A stretch of 64,000 nt of DNA from positions 310,001-374,000 of the forward strand of contig NZ_MWSJ01000003.1 of the NCBI RefSeq assembly GCF_002237755.1, given 5' to 3'. Position numbers and translations under genes: made by a program. Each line of letters opens with the position of its first letter. The stretch's first letter is position 1. Below, one piece after another: positions 1 to 8,144 of this stretch. Source of the stretch: Lysinibacillus sp. KCTC 33748 (GTDB lineage: Bacteria > Bacillota > Bacilli > Bacillales_A > Planococcaceae). Under the pieces are notes generated by a model. It searched no databases, was not told the origin of the DNA, and saw nothing but the letters and a program-made list of their open reading frames with translations.

Positions 1-98
1 TTTTTAGTGCAATAATAATATGTATGAATTTGTAAAAAATGAAACCTAGAGAAGTAAACATCCGTAAAGAAGGTATCGAGATAAAGGAGAAATATAAT

Positions 99-797
99 AT
101 GGCAAAACAAATGAAAAAATATATAGCAGTCACAACTGCGTCATTTATGGCTATGCAATTAGCCGCGTGTGGGAATACAGAAAGTCAAACTGTCGAGGGA
201 TCCTCTGCTCCTTCAACGGATACAAATAATGTAACGGAAGAAAACAATTCGGCAGCTACAGCTAGTGATGATTTACAAAGTGTTTATGACAGCGACATGG
301 CAAATGCATGTGATGAATGGAAAGAAAGTGATGATGGCTCCTTCGAATGTTTAGATGAAAATTCGCCTCATTATGCACATCATTTCTTTAATGGACTTAT
401 GTATGCAACTACCGGTGCATTGATTGGAAGTGCCATTTATAAAAGCCGCAATCTAAAAAATGGTACAGATCGAGAGGATAAAAGTGGTGGTTCAGGTTCA
501 GCAATGCCACGTTCGACTAATAGTAATACTAGCGAAAGTAAAAATACAAATGGAATCACGACGAACGGCTCTCAAAATTCGTCTGGCGCAACATCTAACA
601 GTTCAAATAACTCAACAACAAATAGCTCTCATTCAAATACAAGCGGTTCCAACTCTTATTCGAGTGGCAAACGTTCATTCTCAAATAGTTCAGATTCATC
701 TTCGAATAGTTCTTATTCAAATCACTCATCAGCCAGTACTGGGAAATCAGGTTTCGGCTCAGGTGGTGCCTCTCGAGGTGGCTCTTCATCTTCTTAA
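99..797 (+). CDS. Ser/Asn/Gly-rich lipoprotein, YgiB-like
   Basis: Predicted exported lipoprotein of 232 residues. The start at 99 follows an AAAGGAG ribosome binding site at 83-89; an in-frame ATG at 39 has no such site. A short basic N-terminus and hydrophobic stretch end in a lipobox LAAC near residue 26. A middle part with three Cys/His-rich turns (CDEWKES, FECLDEN, HYAHHF) is followed by a hydrophobic segment (GLMYATTGALIGSAIY) and a long low-complexity tail of Ser, Asn and Gly ending RGGSSSS. A gene of this shape beside a GspS-like ATP-grasp enzyme recalls the E. coli ygiB-ygiC pair. Function is unknown; as a neighbour of a peptide-amine ligase it could be that enzyme's substrate (inference). 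Confidence 0.75.
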   Translation: MAKQMKKYIAVTTASFMAMQLAACGNTESQTVEGSSAPSTDTNNVTEENNSAATASDDLQSVYDSDMANACDEWKESDDGSFECLDENSPHYAHHFFNGLMYATTGALIGSAIYKSRNLKNGTDREDKSGGSGSAMPRSTNSNTSESKNTNGITTNGSQNSSGATSNSSNNSTTNSSHSNTSGSNSYSSGKRSFSNSSDSSSNSSYSNHSSASTGKSGFGSGGASRGGSSSS

Positions 798-811
798 AAG
801 GAGAAATCAAT

Positions 812-2071
812 ATGGACAATTATTTTCAACAACGCCAAGCATTTTATTCTCAATTTCCTGATTTTTTTCCTGACTTTGAGAACTTAGAGTACGCCTTATA
901 TGATGTAATGGATTTACCTAAAGAGAAAATCGATGAAATTAACTATGCATCTACTATACTCTGGAAAGTATTTTTGAAGGTGGGTAAACAATTTAAGCAT
1001 TTATCGGATGAACAACTTTTAGCACTGGGCATTCGTTCTGAAATGCTGCCCTATATCCAATTGGATTATTTACAGCAACAATCGGTACTGGCACGCTTTG
1101 ATTTTATTTGTACAGAGGACGGACAAATAAAATGTCTTGAATTAAATGGTGAAACGCCATTTCTTGTCCAAGAAACCTTTGAGATAAATGAAACGCTTTG
1201 TCATCATTTCGGATTTGATAGCCCAAATGATGTTTCGGCATTACAGAAAACCTTGTCTAGTGCACTCTTTGCAGCTATGAATTATGTAAATGATTTGAAA
1301 AAACCTAAAATCATTATCACAGGGAAAACGGCAGCGGAAGATTATGAGGAATACTGCCAGATACAGTTTTTAAAGAAATGTATACCTTTTGATGTAGAAT
1401 ATGTACCTATAGAAGAGCTAATCATTTTCTCTAGTAATACGGCTAATATAGCTCGAGGACTCTATACGCCTAAAATGGAGAAAATTGATATTTTGTATCG
1501 CCCTGCACATCCAGTAGAGTTTTTAATAGATGATGTGTCTTCCGACGGTGAGCGTATTGGTCTACATTTATTAGAACTTGTAAAAGATGGACAGCTTGCT
1601 ATTATCAATGCACCCGCTGCATATGTACTGCAATCGAAAATTTTATTATGGCTGATTTGGGAAAGAAAAAATGATCCTCTTCTTTTTAATGCAGAAGAGC
1701 GAGCGGCCATTCAGAAATATATGTTACCAACATATGTTTCGGAAGAGCCCTTTGTTCAGGAAAATATGCCGTTTGTAAAGAAACCTGTCTATTCACGGGA
1801 AGGGAATACTGTAGAAATTTATGCAGGAGATGGTACGAAAACGAATGCCTCTGCGCATACCCATTATGATGATAATTTGTTTATTTATCAGCAATATGTA
1901 GAAATGCCTTCAATAACGATAAAGCTTAAAGAAGGATTACAAACAAAGAAATGGTTAATCGGCTCATTTATCGCTGATAATCGTGCATGTGGCTTATCTT
2001 GTAGAGTAGGCAATCAAATTACAGAATGGGATTCTCACTGGTTAGCCGTTGGATATAGGGAAGAAAGCTAA
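812..2071 (+). CDS. Glutathionylspermidine synthase-like ATP-grasp protein (YgiC/YjfC family)
   Basis: 419 residues, start at 812 with an AAAGGAG site at 797-803, only 14 bp after the lipoprotein gene, so the two are co-transcribed. The sequence fits the pre-ATP-grasp/ATP-grasp fold of the C-terminal half of glutathionylspermidine synthase: FDFICTEDGQIKCLELNGETP near residue 100 matches the conserved ELN acidic motif, and KKPVYSREGNTVEIY near residue 325 the KP-REG nucleotide-binding motif. The amidase half found in true GspS is absent. Family members are thought to join an amine or amino acid to a peptide carboxylate using ATP; the real substrate here is unknown. It ends just before a convergent hairpin shared with the ybaK-like gene. 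Confidence 0.8.
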   Translation: MDNYFQQRQAFYSQFPDFFPDFENLEYALYDVMDLPKEKIDEINYASTILWKVFLKVGKQFKHLSDEQLLALGIRSEMLPYIQLDYLQQQSVLARFDFICTEDGQIKCLELNGETPFLVQETFEINETLCHHFGFDSPNDVSALQKTLSSALFAAMNYVNDLKKPKIIITGKTAAEDYEEYCQIQFLKKCIPFDVEYVPIEELIIFSSNTANIARGLYTPKMEKIDILYRPAHPVEFLIDDVSSDGERIGLHLLELVKDGQLAIINAPAAYVLQSKILLWLIWERKNDPLLFNAEERAAIQKYMLPTYVSEEPFVQENMPFVKKPVYSREGNTVEIYAGDGTKTNASAHTHYDDNLFIYQQYVEMPSITIKLKEGLQTKKWLIGSFIADNRACGLSCRVGNQITEWDSHWLAVGYREES

Positions 2072-2077
2072 ATCAAA

Positions 2078-2109
2078 ATCGGCGAAGCTCTATAGAAAGT
2101 TTCGCCGAT
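2078..2109. terminator. Convergent hairpin terminator
   Basis: Inverted repeat ATCGGCGAA (2078-2086) and TTCGCCGAT (2101-2109) lies between two convergent genes that end at 2071 (+) and 2120 (-). The T tract is weak on the plus side. Confidence 0.6.
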
Positions 2110-2119
2110 AATTATATCT

Positions 2120-2593
2120 TTATTCATTCCAGCCTTTGCAAACATCAACCCATTCTTGATATGGAGTATAGGTCTCTAATTCAGAAATAGTAAGTTCAAT
2201 GGCGGAGTTACTGCTACCACATGCAGGGAATACTGTTGTGAAGCGTTTGAGTGATTCATCTAAATAAATAGCAACCCCCTCATTCACGCCAAAAGGACAC
2301 ACACCACCTACATCATGTCCGATCTTTTCGAGTACTTCATCTTTCCCAAGCATTTTTGCCTTTGAACCAAAGACAGCTTTATATTTTGCATTGTCGACTT
2401 TGGCATCACCTGCAGCAACAATTAATATCGCTCCATCGTTTACGAGAAACGATAAGGATTTTGCAATGCGTTCTGGCTCACACCCGAGTGCCTGTGCTGC
2501 CAGTTCAACAGTAGCCGAGCTTTCGTTTAGCTCTTGTATTTTATGTTCCGCATTCCATTGCGCTAAATGCTTACGTACTTTTTCAATTGCCAT
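2120..2593 (-). CDS. YbaK/EbsC family aminoacyl-tRNA deacylase-like protein
   Basis: 157 residues covering the whole YbaK/ProX editing domain. Members hydrolyse mischarged aminoacyl-tRNAs such as Cys-tRNA(Pro) in the cytoplasm. The sequence shows the expected order: N-terminal helix, KSLSFLVNDGAILIVAAGDAKVD with the conserved Lys near residue 45, the GVCPFG loop at about 97-102, and an SAIELTISELE C-terminus. Start at 2593 is supported by an AAGGAGG site at 2601-2607. Single gene with its own upstream region; no regulatory site recognised. The exact tRNA specificity cannot be told. Confidence 0.85.
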   Translation of the reverse strand: MAIEKVRKHLAQWNAEHKIQELNESSATVELAAQALGCEPERIAKSLSFLVNDGAILIVAAGDAKVDNAKYKAVFGSKAKMLGKDEVLEKIGHDVGGVCPFGVNEGVAIYLDESLKRFTTVFPACGSSNSAIELTISELETYTPYQEWVDVCKGWNE

Positions 2594-2688
2594 ATGTAAT
2601 ACCTCCTTACAATAATACGTTTCATTTTAACATAATTTTCTGAACACATCGCTATTTATCTTTCTGATTAACCTTGGCTATGTCTCAG

Positions 2689-2717
2689 TAGAAAAAAGCT
2701 GAATAATTTGCTATACT
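2689..2717 (+). promoter_or_regulatory. Putative sigma-A promoter for guanidinium exporter operon
   Basis: TAGAAA (2689-2694), 17 bp, TATACT (2712-2717), placed about 20 bp before the riboswitch. The -10 is good and the -35 moderate. Confidence 0.5.
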
Positions 2718-2737
2718 AATAGCATAATCAAATATGA

Positions 2738-2831
2738 AAGTTTTCTAGGGTTCCGTAGCAAATGCTAGTCTGGTCCGAGAGAAAACCACAAAATTGATTT
2801 TGTGACACGGAAGGATAAAAGCCTGGGAGAT
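2738..2831 (+). promoter_or_regulatory. Guanidine-I (ykkC class) riboswitch
   Basis: The aptamer's characteristic blocks appear in order: CTAGGGTTCCG (2745-2755), GGTCCGAGAG (2772-2781), ACACGGAAGGATAAAAGCC (2805-2823) and TGGGAGA. These match my knowledge of the ykkC-yxkD leader, which binds free guanidinium and turns on export or degradation genes. The genes downstream are SMR exporters, the classic target. Confidence 0.93.
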
Positions 2832-2866
2832 ACTGTTTACAGCAGTGTTTCTTAGGCTTTTTTTTA
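2819..2866 (+). terminator. Riboswitch expression-platform terminator
   Basis: AAGCCTGGG (2819-2827) pairs with CTTAGGCTT (2851-2859) using G-U pairs, followed by a run of T. The 5' arm overlaps the last conserved aptamer block, so ligand binding would sequester it and prevent termination. Confidence 0.88.
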
Positions 2867-3001
2867 TTTGGCTACTGTGGGAAAGGAGTTTTGTTCAGGG
2901 GTAGACAGCGTGAAGTGATTGGGTATCCTGAAGAAGTGATCAGTTAGGTCAGAAAATCGCTCAACATCCGTGTTTTTAACAATAAAATGGAGGAATTCGC
3001 A

Positions 3002-3343
3002 ATGAACAAACAATGGTTAAGTGTCGTAATTGCTGCTTTTTTTGAAGTTGGCTGGGTTATAGGTTTAAAGCATGCAGGAAGTGTAGTTGAATGGGTTGGT
3101 ACTGCTATTGCAATTTTTATTAGCTTTTATTTATTAATTAAGGCTGGAGAAAGCTTGCCGGTCGGGACTGTTTATGCAGTATTCGTAGGCTTGGGGACAG
3201 CGGGTACTGTGTGTGCGGATAGCTTATTGTTCGGAGAGCCATGGAAATTAGCCAAAATGTTATGTATTGTCGTTTTACTTGCAGGGGTCGTCGGTTTAAA
3301 GCTTTTGACCGGGGAGCCTACAGAAAAAGAGGTGAATGAATAA
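3002..3343 (+). CDS. ykkC: Guanidinium exporter SMR subunit 1 (YkkC-like)
   Basis: 113-residue small multidrug resistance protein with four membrane helices. Start is the ATG at 3002, 8 bp after a GGAGG site; the in-frame ATG at 2987 lies before that site. Glu in [13 protein letters not shown] is the membrane-embedded proton/substrate residue of the family. Together with the next gene it should form a heteromeric guanidinium/proton antiporter in the cytoplasmic membrane. Control by a guanidine-I riboswitch supports guanidinium rather than a general drug as substrate. Length fits B. subtilis YkkC. Confidence 0.88.
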   Translation: MNKQWLSVVIAAFFEVGWVIGLKHAGSVVEWVGTAIAIFISFYLLIKAGESLPVGTVYAVFVGLGTAGTVCADSLLFGEPWKLAKMLCIVVLLAGVVGLKLLTGEPTEKEVNE

Positions 3344-3657
3344 TGGCGTGGATTGCATTAGTAGCTGCGGGGCTATGTGAGATGATGGGTGTTTATATGA
3401 TTAGTAAATATAATGATACTAAGAGTACTAAAAATTTGGTGTTATTGATTTTTGCATTTACCTTGAGCTTTGCTGGCCTTGCATATGCCATGAAAACATT
3501 ACCGATGGGCACAGCATATGCTATTTGGACAGGAATCGGAGCAGCGGGTGGAGCTTTACTCGGAATGCTGTTTTTCAATGAATCAAAGGACTGGAGACGT
3601 GTTGTTTGCATTGTCCTTGTTTTAGGGGCAGCGATTTCTTTGAAATTATTGTCTTAG
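3343..3657 (+). CDS. ykkD: Guanidinium exporter SMR subunit 2 (YkkD-like)
   Basis: 104 residues, four transmembrane helices, start overlapping the previous stop by one base, so translation is coupled. It keeps the SMR glutamate in helix 1 (LCEMMGVY) and the loop MGTAYAIWTGIGAAGG typical of the family. Partner of the preceding subunit in a two-gene exporter; the paired arrangement and similar lengths match B. subtilis ykkC-ykkD. Followed by a clear terminator. Confidence 0.88.
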   Translation: MAWIALVAAGLCEMMGVYMISKYNDTKSTKNLVLLIFAFTLSFAGLAYAMKTLPMGTAYAIWTGIGAAGGALLGMLFFNESKDWRRVVCIVLVLGAAISLKLLS

Positions 3658-3671
3658 TTAATGGATTAAAT

Positions 3672-3714
3672 AGTCACCCTGCATCGGTTTAATCGTTGTG
3701 GGGTGACTTTTTTT
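3672..3714 (+). terminator. Rho-independent terminator of ykkCD operon
   Basis: AGTCACCC (3672-3679) pairs with GGGTGACT (3701-3708) and is followed by a run of T. The rest of 3715-3897 shows no gene or clear motif. Confidence 0.85.
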
Positions 3715-3897
3715 ATCCTCACTTAACGACAAAAATTCGCTAATACTTTAAAAAGAAATAATAAACATTTGAATATTATGAGTTATTTGTTAAAATAAGG
3801 ATAATAAGATAGATATTAATTATTCGATTCTGTTCATAACGGAGAAAGATTTTTATAGAGTAGCCTTAATGTTCTTCAAATAAGATAAGAAAAATCA

Positions 3898-3934
3898 ATA
3901 AAAAAGACAGACAACTTTTGGTGAGTTGTCTGTC
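3898..3934 (-). terminator. Terminator of opuA operon
   Basis: GACAGACAAC (3906-3915) pairs with GTTGTCTGTC (3925-3934). Read on the minus strand it is followed by a T tract, right after the stop of opuAC. Confidence 0.88.
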
Positions 3935-3946
3935 CATTTTTAAAAA

Positions 3947-4822
3947 TTATTTTTTTACATCCTTCGTCCATTCAGCAACTTTATCTGGATTAGCTTCAAC
4001 CCAATCTTTAGCAGCTTGTTTTGGGTCTTTGCCATCCATAACTTCAAGCATAACGCTCTCTAAGTCTTCTGAAGTCCAATGGAAGTTATCTAGCACAGAA
4101 TATACATCTGGTTTATCTTCTTTTAACCCTTTACGTACGAATGTGTTAATTGTTTCTTGTCCACCAAAAATTCCTTTTGGATCTTCTAAATATTTAAGGT
4201 CATATTTAGCGAATTTCCAGTGAGGAGACCAGCCAGTCACGATGATGTCTTCTTTATTTTTAATTGCTTTAGCAAGAGAAGTTGTCATAGCACCAGATGA
4301 AGATGTTATTAGATTCCAATCTGCTAAGTTATCGTATTCATCTAAAGCATTTTCTGTAGCAGCTGTAATTCCAGCACCAGGCTCGATACCCGTAATTGTG
4401 TGATCTGCTTGATTTTTTAAATCTTCAATCGAATTAACGTTCATATAGCTTGGCACTACTAGACCTATTTTTGCACCAGCAAGGTTCTCGCCTAGCTCAT
4501 CAAGATCATTCTTATATTTTTTGTACTGTTCTCCATGAGTATTTGGTAACCAAGCAGCAACCATACCATCTGCATCACCTTTTGAAACAGCCTCCCACAT
4601 AATTGCATTATCGAGTGGTGTTAAAGTTACATTGTAACCTAAATCCTCTAGCACCTGCCCAACTACATTAGTGGAAGCAATTTCTGTATCCCATTCAACG
4701 TAGGCTAGATTGACGTCTTTTGAGTTACCATCGCTCTTACTTGAATCATCCCCACTACATGCAGCTAGCAAAAAGCCAAGCCCTAAAGCCATTCCTAATT
4801 TAGTTAAAGTTTTCAGTTTCAT
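3947..4822 (-). CDS. opuAC: Glycine betaine ABC transporter substrate-binding lipoprotein OpuAC
   Basis: 291 residues with a lipoprotein signal (lipobox LAAC, Cys near residue 22) anchoring it outside the membrane. The mature part is an OpuAC-type fold: NLAYVEWDTEIASTNVVGQVLEDLGY, later WLPNTHGEQYKKY and GWSPHWKFAKYDLKYLEDP, which supply aromatic residues that cage the quaternary ammonium of betaine or proline betaine in this family. Last gene of opuAA-opuAB-opuAC. Length equals that of the B. subtilis protein, and it is a separate polypeptide, not fused to the permease as in lactic acid bacteria. Confidence 0.93.
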   Translation of the reverse strand: MKLKTLTKLGMALGLGFLLAACSGDDSSKSDGNSKDVNLAYVEWDTEIASTNVVGQVLEDLGYNVTLTPLDNAIMWEAVSKGDADGMVAAWLPNTHGEQYKKYKNDLDELGENLAGAKIGLVVPSYMNVNSIEDLKNQADHTITGIEPGAGITAATENALDEYDNLADWNLITSSSGAMTTSLAKAIKNKEDIIVTGWSPHWKFAKYDLKYLEDPKGIFGGQETINTFVRKGLKEDKPDVYSVLDNFHWTSEDLESVMLEVMDGKDPKQAAKDWVEANPDKVAEWTKDVKK

Positions 4823-4907
4823 TGAATCTTCCTTTCGTATATTTATAACGTAAATCTTAGCTATGAAAATGAAAAACTAAGACTTTACTAATAAATTCCT
4901 TGTTTTT

Positions 4908-5762
4908 CTATACGGCTTTCTTCTTATTAAAACTTTGCGTTAAGCGGTCTATAATAATGGCGAAAATAACAAGACCTAGACCTGCAACGAAGCCATTTCC
5001 GACCTGTGTACGTTGTAGTGCAGTTAATACTTCACGTCCTAGACCAGGTGCACCAATCATTGAAGCAGTTACAACCATTGAAAGTGATAGCATAACAGTT
5101 TGGTTAATCCCTGCCATTATAGTTGATTTGGCAAGAGGTATTTCAACTTTAAATAGTTTTTGTCTTGAGGTACTACCATATGAATCCGCAGCTTCTACCA
5201 ATTCTTTTGGTACTTGGCGAATTCCTAGGTTCGTCATTCGTACAGTAGGTGGTAAGGCAAAAATAACGGATGCAAATACGCCAGGTACTATTCCAATACC
5301 AAAGAAGGCAACGGCAGGAATCAAGTACACGAAACCAGGCATTGTTTGCATGAAATCGAGTATCGGCTTAATCACATTTTCAGCTACTGTTGACTTGGAC
5401 ATTAGAATGCCAAGCGGAATACCTAAAATGATGGAGATGATACTTGAAAAGAGCACGAGCGTAGTTGTTTCCATAAGATGTGTCCATAAGCCTTGATTAT
5501 AGATAAATAACAAACCAATTAATGAAAACGTTGCGAGCCCGAATTTTTTGCCGGTAACGAAAAAGGCAAAAATGACAACAAGTAAAATAAGAATAATCGG
5601 GGGAATGCTAACTAATAGATCAGTGACCTGATTCATGAGTAGTTTTCCATTTTTTTGAATCAAGTTAAAAAACAGTGAAAAATTACTCGTCAACCAGTCC
5701 ATAACTGATTCTACCCACGTTCCTACGGGTATAGCTGGGATATTGTCTAAAAAATTATTCAT
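4908..5762 (-). CDS. opuAB: Glycine betaine ABC transporter permease OpuAB
   Basis: 284-residue permease with about seven or eight membrane helices. The EAA-type coupling loop [29 protein letters not shown] at about 190-217 contacts the ATPase. Overlaps the 3' end of opuAA by 8 bp, so it is coupled. Forms the membrane channel for osmoprotectant uptake with OpuAA and OpuAC. Confidence 0.93.
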   Translation of the reverse strand: MNNFLDNIPAIPVGTWVESVMDWLTSNFSLFFNLIQKNGKLLMNQVTDLLVSIPPIILILLVVIFAFFVTGKKFGLATFSLIGLLFIYNQGLWTHLMETTTLVLFSSIISIILGIPLGILMSKSTVAENVIKPILDFMQTMPGFVYLIPAVAFFGIGIVPGVFASVIFALPPTVRMTNLGIRQVPKELVEAADSYGSTSRQKLFKVEIPLAKSTIMAGINQTVMLSLSMVVTASMIGAPGLGREVLTALQRTQVGNGFVAGLGLVIFAIIIDRLTQSFNKKKAV

Positions 5763-6954
5763 CTGCTACTACCTCCTCATCGCTAGTTGAAAGTGCTTCG
5801 ATGACAACGCCCCGGATGAGAACACCAAGTAAGCGCTCATTTTTTACAACTGCAATAGGAGTAGGAGAATTATGAATCATGCCTAAAATATCTTGTAAAA
5901 GCATATCTGGTGGAACAGTCAAGATTTCAGATTGAACAATTGAATGTACCGTTTGTTCTTGTCTTTTAGCTGCAGCCCGAGCGTCGTCAGCAGTAATAAA
6001 GCCTTTCAAATGTCGATTTTTGTCAACGGCCATTAGTAAGCTAACCGTTTCTTCGCGCATTCGTTTAAGTGCCACGGTCGGTCCATCTACATCTATATTG
6101 ACATATACAGGTCGAACCATTGCATTTTCAGCTGTTAATACTTTAGAACGATCGACGTCTTCTACGAAGGTTTTAACATAATCATTTGCGGGATTTGTTA
6201 AAATTTCTTCTCCAGTACCAATTTGAATGATTGAGCCATCTTTCATAATAGCGATACGATCACCAATACGTAATGCTTCATTCAAATCGTGTGTGATAAA
6301 TAAAATTGTCTTTTTCACTGTACTTTGTAAATCGAGTAACTCATCTTGCATTTCTTTACGAATTAATGGATCGAGTGCAGAAAAGGCCTCATCCATTAGT
6401 AATATTTCAGGGTCGTTTGCTAGTGCACGTGCTAATCCAACACGCTGTTGCATACCACCTGATAATTGATTTGGATATTGGTCCTTATAAGCAAGTAAGC
6501 CTGCATTTTCGAGAGCCTGCTCTGCTTTGGCTTGTCGTTCTTCTTTAGAGATGCCTCTAATTTCAAGGCCATATTCAGTATTTTGAAGAAGTGTACGATG
6601 GGGGAATAAACCGAAGTTTTGAAAGACCATACTCATTTTATTTCTTCTTACATTTCGTAAACTCTCTTTACCCATTTTAGAAATATTTTCTCCGTCGATA
6701 AGAATATTTCCGCTTGTAGGCTCGATAAGCCGATTTAAAAGTCGGATAAGTGTTGACTTCCCACTCCCTGATAGTCCCATAATAACGAAGATTTCACCTT
6801 CATTTACTGTAAAACTTGCATCGTATACACCAACAGTTGCCCCTGTTTCTTTTAAGATATCAGTCTTGCTTTTTTGTTGCTTGACGAGTTCTAATGCTTG
6901 GGGAATATGTTTCCCGAAAACTTTAGAAACATGCTCCACTTTTATTTTTTCCAA
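5755..6954 (-). CDS. opuAA: Glycine betaine ABC transporter ATPase OpuAA
   Basis: About 400 residues: ABC ATPase domain with Walker [11 protein letters not shown]-loop, signature [15 protein letters not shown] and Walker [14 protein letters not shown], then two C-terminal CBS domains (about 275-395) of the kind that sense ionic strength or nucleotides in OpuA systems. An ATG at 6963 sits directly against the AAAGGA site, whereas a TTG three codons later (6954) has a 9-bp gap, so the TTG is the better start; the alternative adds three residues. First gene of the opuA operon, under a promoter with palindromes and downstream of a BusR-like regulator. Confidence 0.92.
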   Translation of the reverse strand: MEKIKVEHVSKVFGKHIPQALELVKQQKSKTDILKETGATVGVYDASFTVNEGEIFVIMGLSGSGKSTLIRLLNRLIEPTSGNILIDGENISKMGKESLRNVRRNKMSMVFQNFGLFPHRTLLQNTEYGLEIRGISKEERQAKAEQALENAGLLAYKDQYPNQLSGGMQQRVGLARALANDPEILLMDEAFSALDPLIRKEMQDELLDLQSTVKKTILFITHDLNEALRIGDRIAIMKDGSIIQIGTGEEILTNPANDYVKTFVEDVDRSKVLTAENAMVRPVYVNIDVDGPTVALKRMREETVSLLMAVDKNRHLKGFITADDARAAAKRQEQTVHSIVQSEILTVPPDMLLQDILGMIHNSPTPIAVVKNERLLGVLIRGVVIEALSTSDEEVVADE

Positions 6955-6963
6955 TAGAACCAT

Positions 6964-7110
6964 TCCTTTCGTAGATCAATATCGCCTTGGCGTAAATGGC
7001 TTGCTTCACTTACGCACAGATAATATGCCACTGTACGTGACATATTAGGCTTAGTTCTTCTAGTACAGTAGGCGTTTGGACACCTACTGAATGAAGATAA
7101 ATACTATTTG
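6964..7110 (-). promoter_or_regulatory. Structured 5' leader of opuA mRNA
   Basis: Between the likely promoter and opuAA the minus strand can form three successive hairpins: 7066-7089 (9-bp arms with one G-U), 7021-7047 (TAATATG/CATATTA plus an inner CAC/GTG), and 6990-7015 (GCGTAAGTG with CATTTACGC). None is followed by a T tract. Role unknown: stability, attenuation or merely palindromic debris. Confidence 0.4.
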
Positions 7111-7116
7111 AGGATA

Positions 7117-7144
7117 ATGATACCCAAATATGAACAAGTAACAA
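7117..7144 (-). promoter_or_regulatory. Putative opuA promoter
   Basis: On the minus strand TTGTTA (7139-7144), 16 bp, TATCAT (7117-7122). The -35 lies inside the 11-bp inverted repeat at 7136-7171, as expected for a repressor-controlled promoter. Confidence 0.45.
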
Positions 7145-7171
7145 CTTAACCCTAACAAAGAGTTGTTACTT
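7136..7171. promoter_or_regulatory. 11-bp perfect inverted repeat at opuA promoter
   Basis: AAGTAACAACT (7136-7146) and AGTTGTTACTT (7161-7171) with a 14-bp spacer. No T tract follows on either strand, so an operator is more likely than a terminator. Confidence 0.55.
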
Positions 7172-7188
7172 TTGTCAAATCGACAAAA
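7170..7188. promoter_or_regulatory. Candidate BusR operator palindrome
   Basis: Perfect palindrome TTTTGTC-N5-GACAAAA just upstream of the opuA promoter and downstream of the regulator gene. Assigned to BusR by position only. Confidence 0.5.
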
Positions 7189-7191
7189 TAG

Positions 7192-7237
7192 AAAAAATCC
7201 GCTTAAACGCTGTTATACCAGCGCTTAAGCGGATTTT
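7192..7237 (-). terminator. Terminator of busR-like gene
   Basis: Stem of AAATCCGCTTAA with AGCG-TTAAGCGGATTT around 7195-7234, reading into a T tract on the minus strand. It overlaps the end of the regulator gene and separates it from opuA. Confidence 0.85.
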
Positions 7238-7871
7238 AATTTGGATATAAAAAGCTCTGAACTCGAGCGAAACTTTCATCATTACCTATAAAGTAAACGA
7301 TATCTCCTTCTTCCAATGACACATATGGACCAGGTGATAGTAATAATTCATTTTTACGACGAATTCCGACAATCGTGCTAGATGTATTTTGCCAAAAATT
7401 CAATTCCTGAACTGTTTGGTTGATACAAGGGCTTTCAGCTGTCATCTCTAATTGATATGGGATAAATGGATTGACGGATCGGAAATGTTCAGTTCGACTA
7501 ATAAGTTGTTTAGTCTTATCCTGTAGATTTATTAATTCTTGGTGTTGCTTCTGAATGCTAGTCATAAGCTCATGCTGTAGTTCATGGACAGATTGAACAT
7601 CCTGGAATTGTCGGACAAAAGATGCAGCCTTTTCATAGGAGATGATAATAACTCCACTACCTTTAGTTGCCTCCACAATTTCCAAGTCTTGCAAAACGGC
7701 AATTGCTCTTCTGGCAGTTTCCGAAGAGACATTGTATTGGCTAGCTAGAGACGATCTTGCGTAAATTTTATCGCCAATTCTATATTTTCTTTCCACGATT
7801 TTTGAGGCTAGGTCGACAGCTATTTGTTGGTATTTTGGCTGCTTCACCTGAACATTTTTTTCAAATTGCAT
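7236..7871 (-). CDS. busR: BusR-like GntR/RCK_C transcriptional regulator
   Basis: 211 residues in three parts: a GntR winged helix (about 10-80, with YARSSLASQYNVSSETARRAI), a coiled coil (about 85-125, rich in Gln/Leu/His), and a C-terminal RCK_C/TrkA_C domain (about 130-211, ending EEGDIVYFIGNDESFARVQSFLYP). This architecture is that of BusR, the c-di-AMP-responsive repressor of glycine betaine uptake in Lactococcus and Streptococcus. It sits immediately upstream of opuA, same strand, with two palindromes between. Start at 7871 has an AAAGGA site. Binding of c-di-AMP is inferred from architecture and context. The alternative is a regulator sensing another nucleotide. Confidence 0.82.
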   Translation of the reverse strand: MQFEKNVQVKQPKYQQIAVDLASKIVERKYRIGDKIYARSSLASQYNVSSETARRAIAVLQDLEIVEATKGSGVIIISYEKAASFVRQFQDVQSVHELQHELMTSIQKQHQELINLQDKTKQLISRTEHFRSVNPFIPYQLEMTAESPCINQTVQELNFWQNTSSTIVGIRRKNELLLSPGPYVSLEEGDIVYFIGNDESFARVQSFLYPN

Positions 7872-8028
7872 TCTTAACTTCCTTTCGTCATTACAGTTGC
7901 CACAGCTTATTATAGACTAGCCTGCACAGAAAAAATAGCACCTCCATAAGCTATTAGTATATGATTACAACGTAATGTAGCAGTTTTTGTTTCTAATTAA
8001 TTATTTTTAATAGAATAGGAGCTGTAGT

Positions 8029-8057
8029 TTGACAGTTTTTAGTTATTATTATAAACT
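8029..8057 (+). promoter_or_regulatory. Putative sigma-A promoter of the ribA-like operon
   Basis: TTGACA (8029-8034), 17 bp, TAAACT (8052-8057). The sequence ACGTAATGTA occurs on both sides (7970-7979 and 8063-8072), a possible operator pair. A CAGTTAG/CTAACTG hairpin (8096-8118) lies in the leader. No FMN riboswitch consensus is visible. The remaining 7872-8144 holds nothing else I recognise. Confidence 0.55.
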
Positions 8058-8144
8058 AAGTTACGTAATGTAAGTGTTGTGAAAATACAAGTGCTCAGTT
8101 AGTATATGAAGCTAACTGTTTAACAATAGAAGGTTGGAGAAAAT

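Noticed and set aside
460..861. A 133-codon reading frame overlapping the lipoprotein gene
   Set aside because: It is a shifted frame through a low-complexity Ser/Asn tail, lacks a ribosome binding site and overlaps two supported genes.
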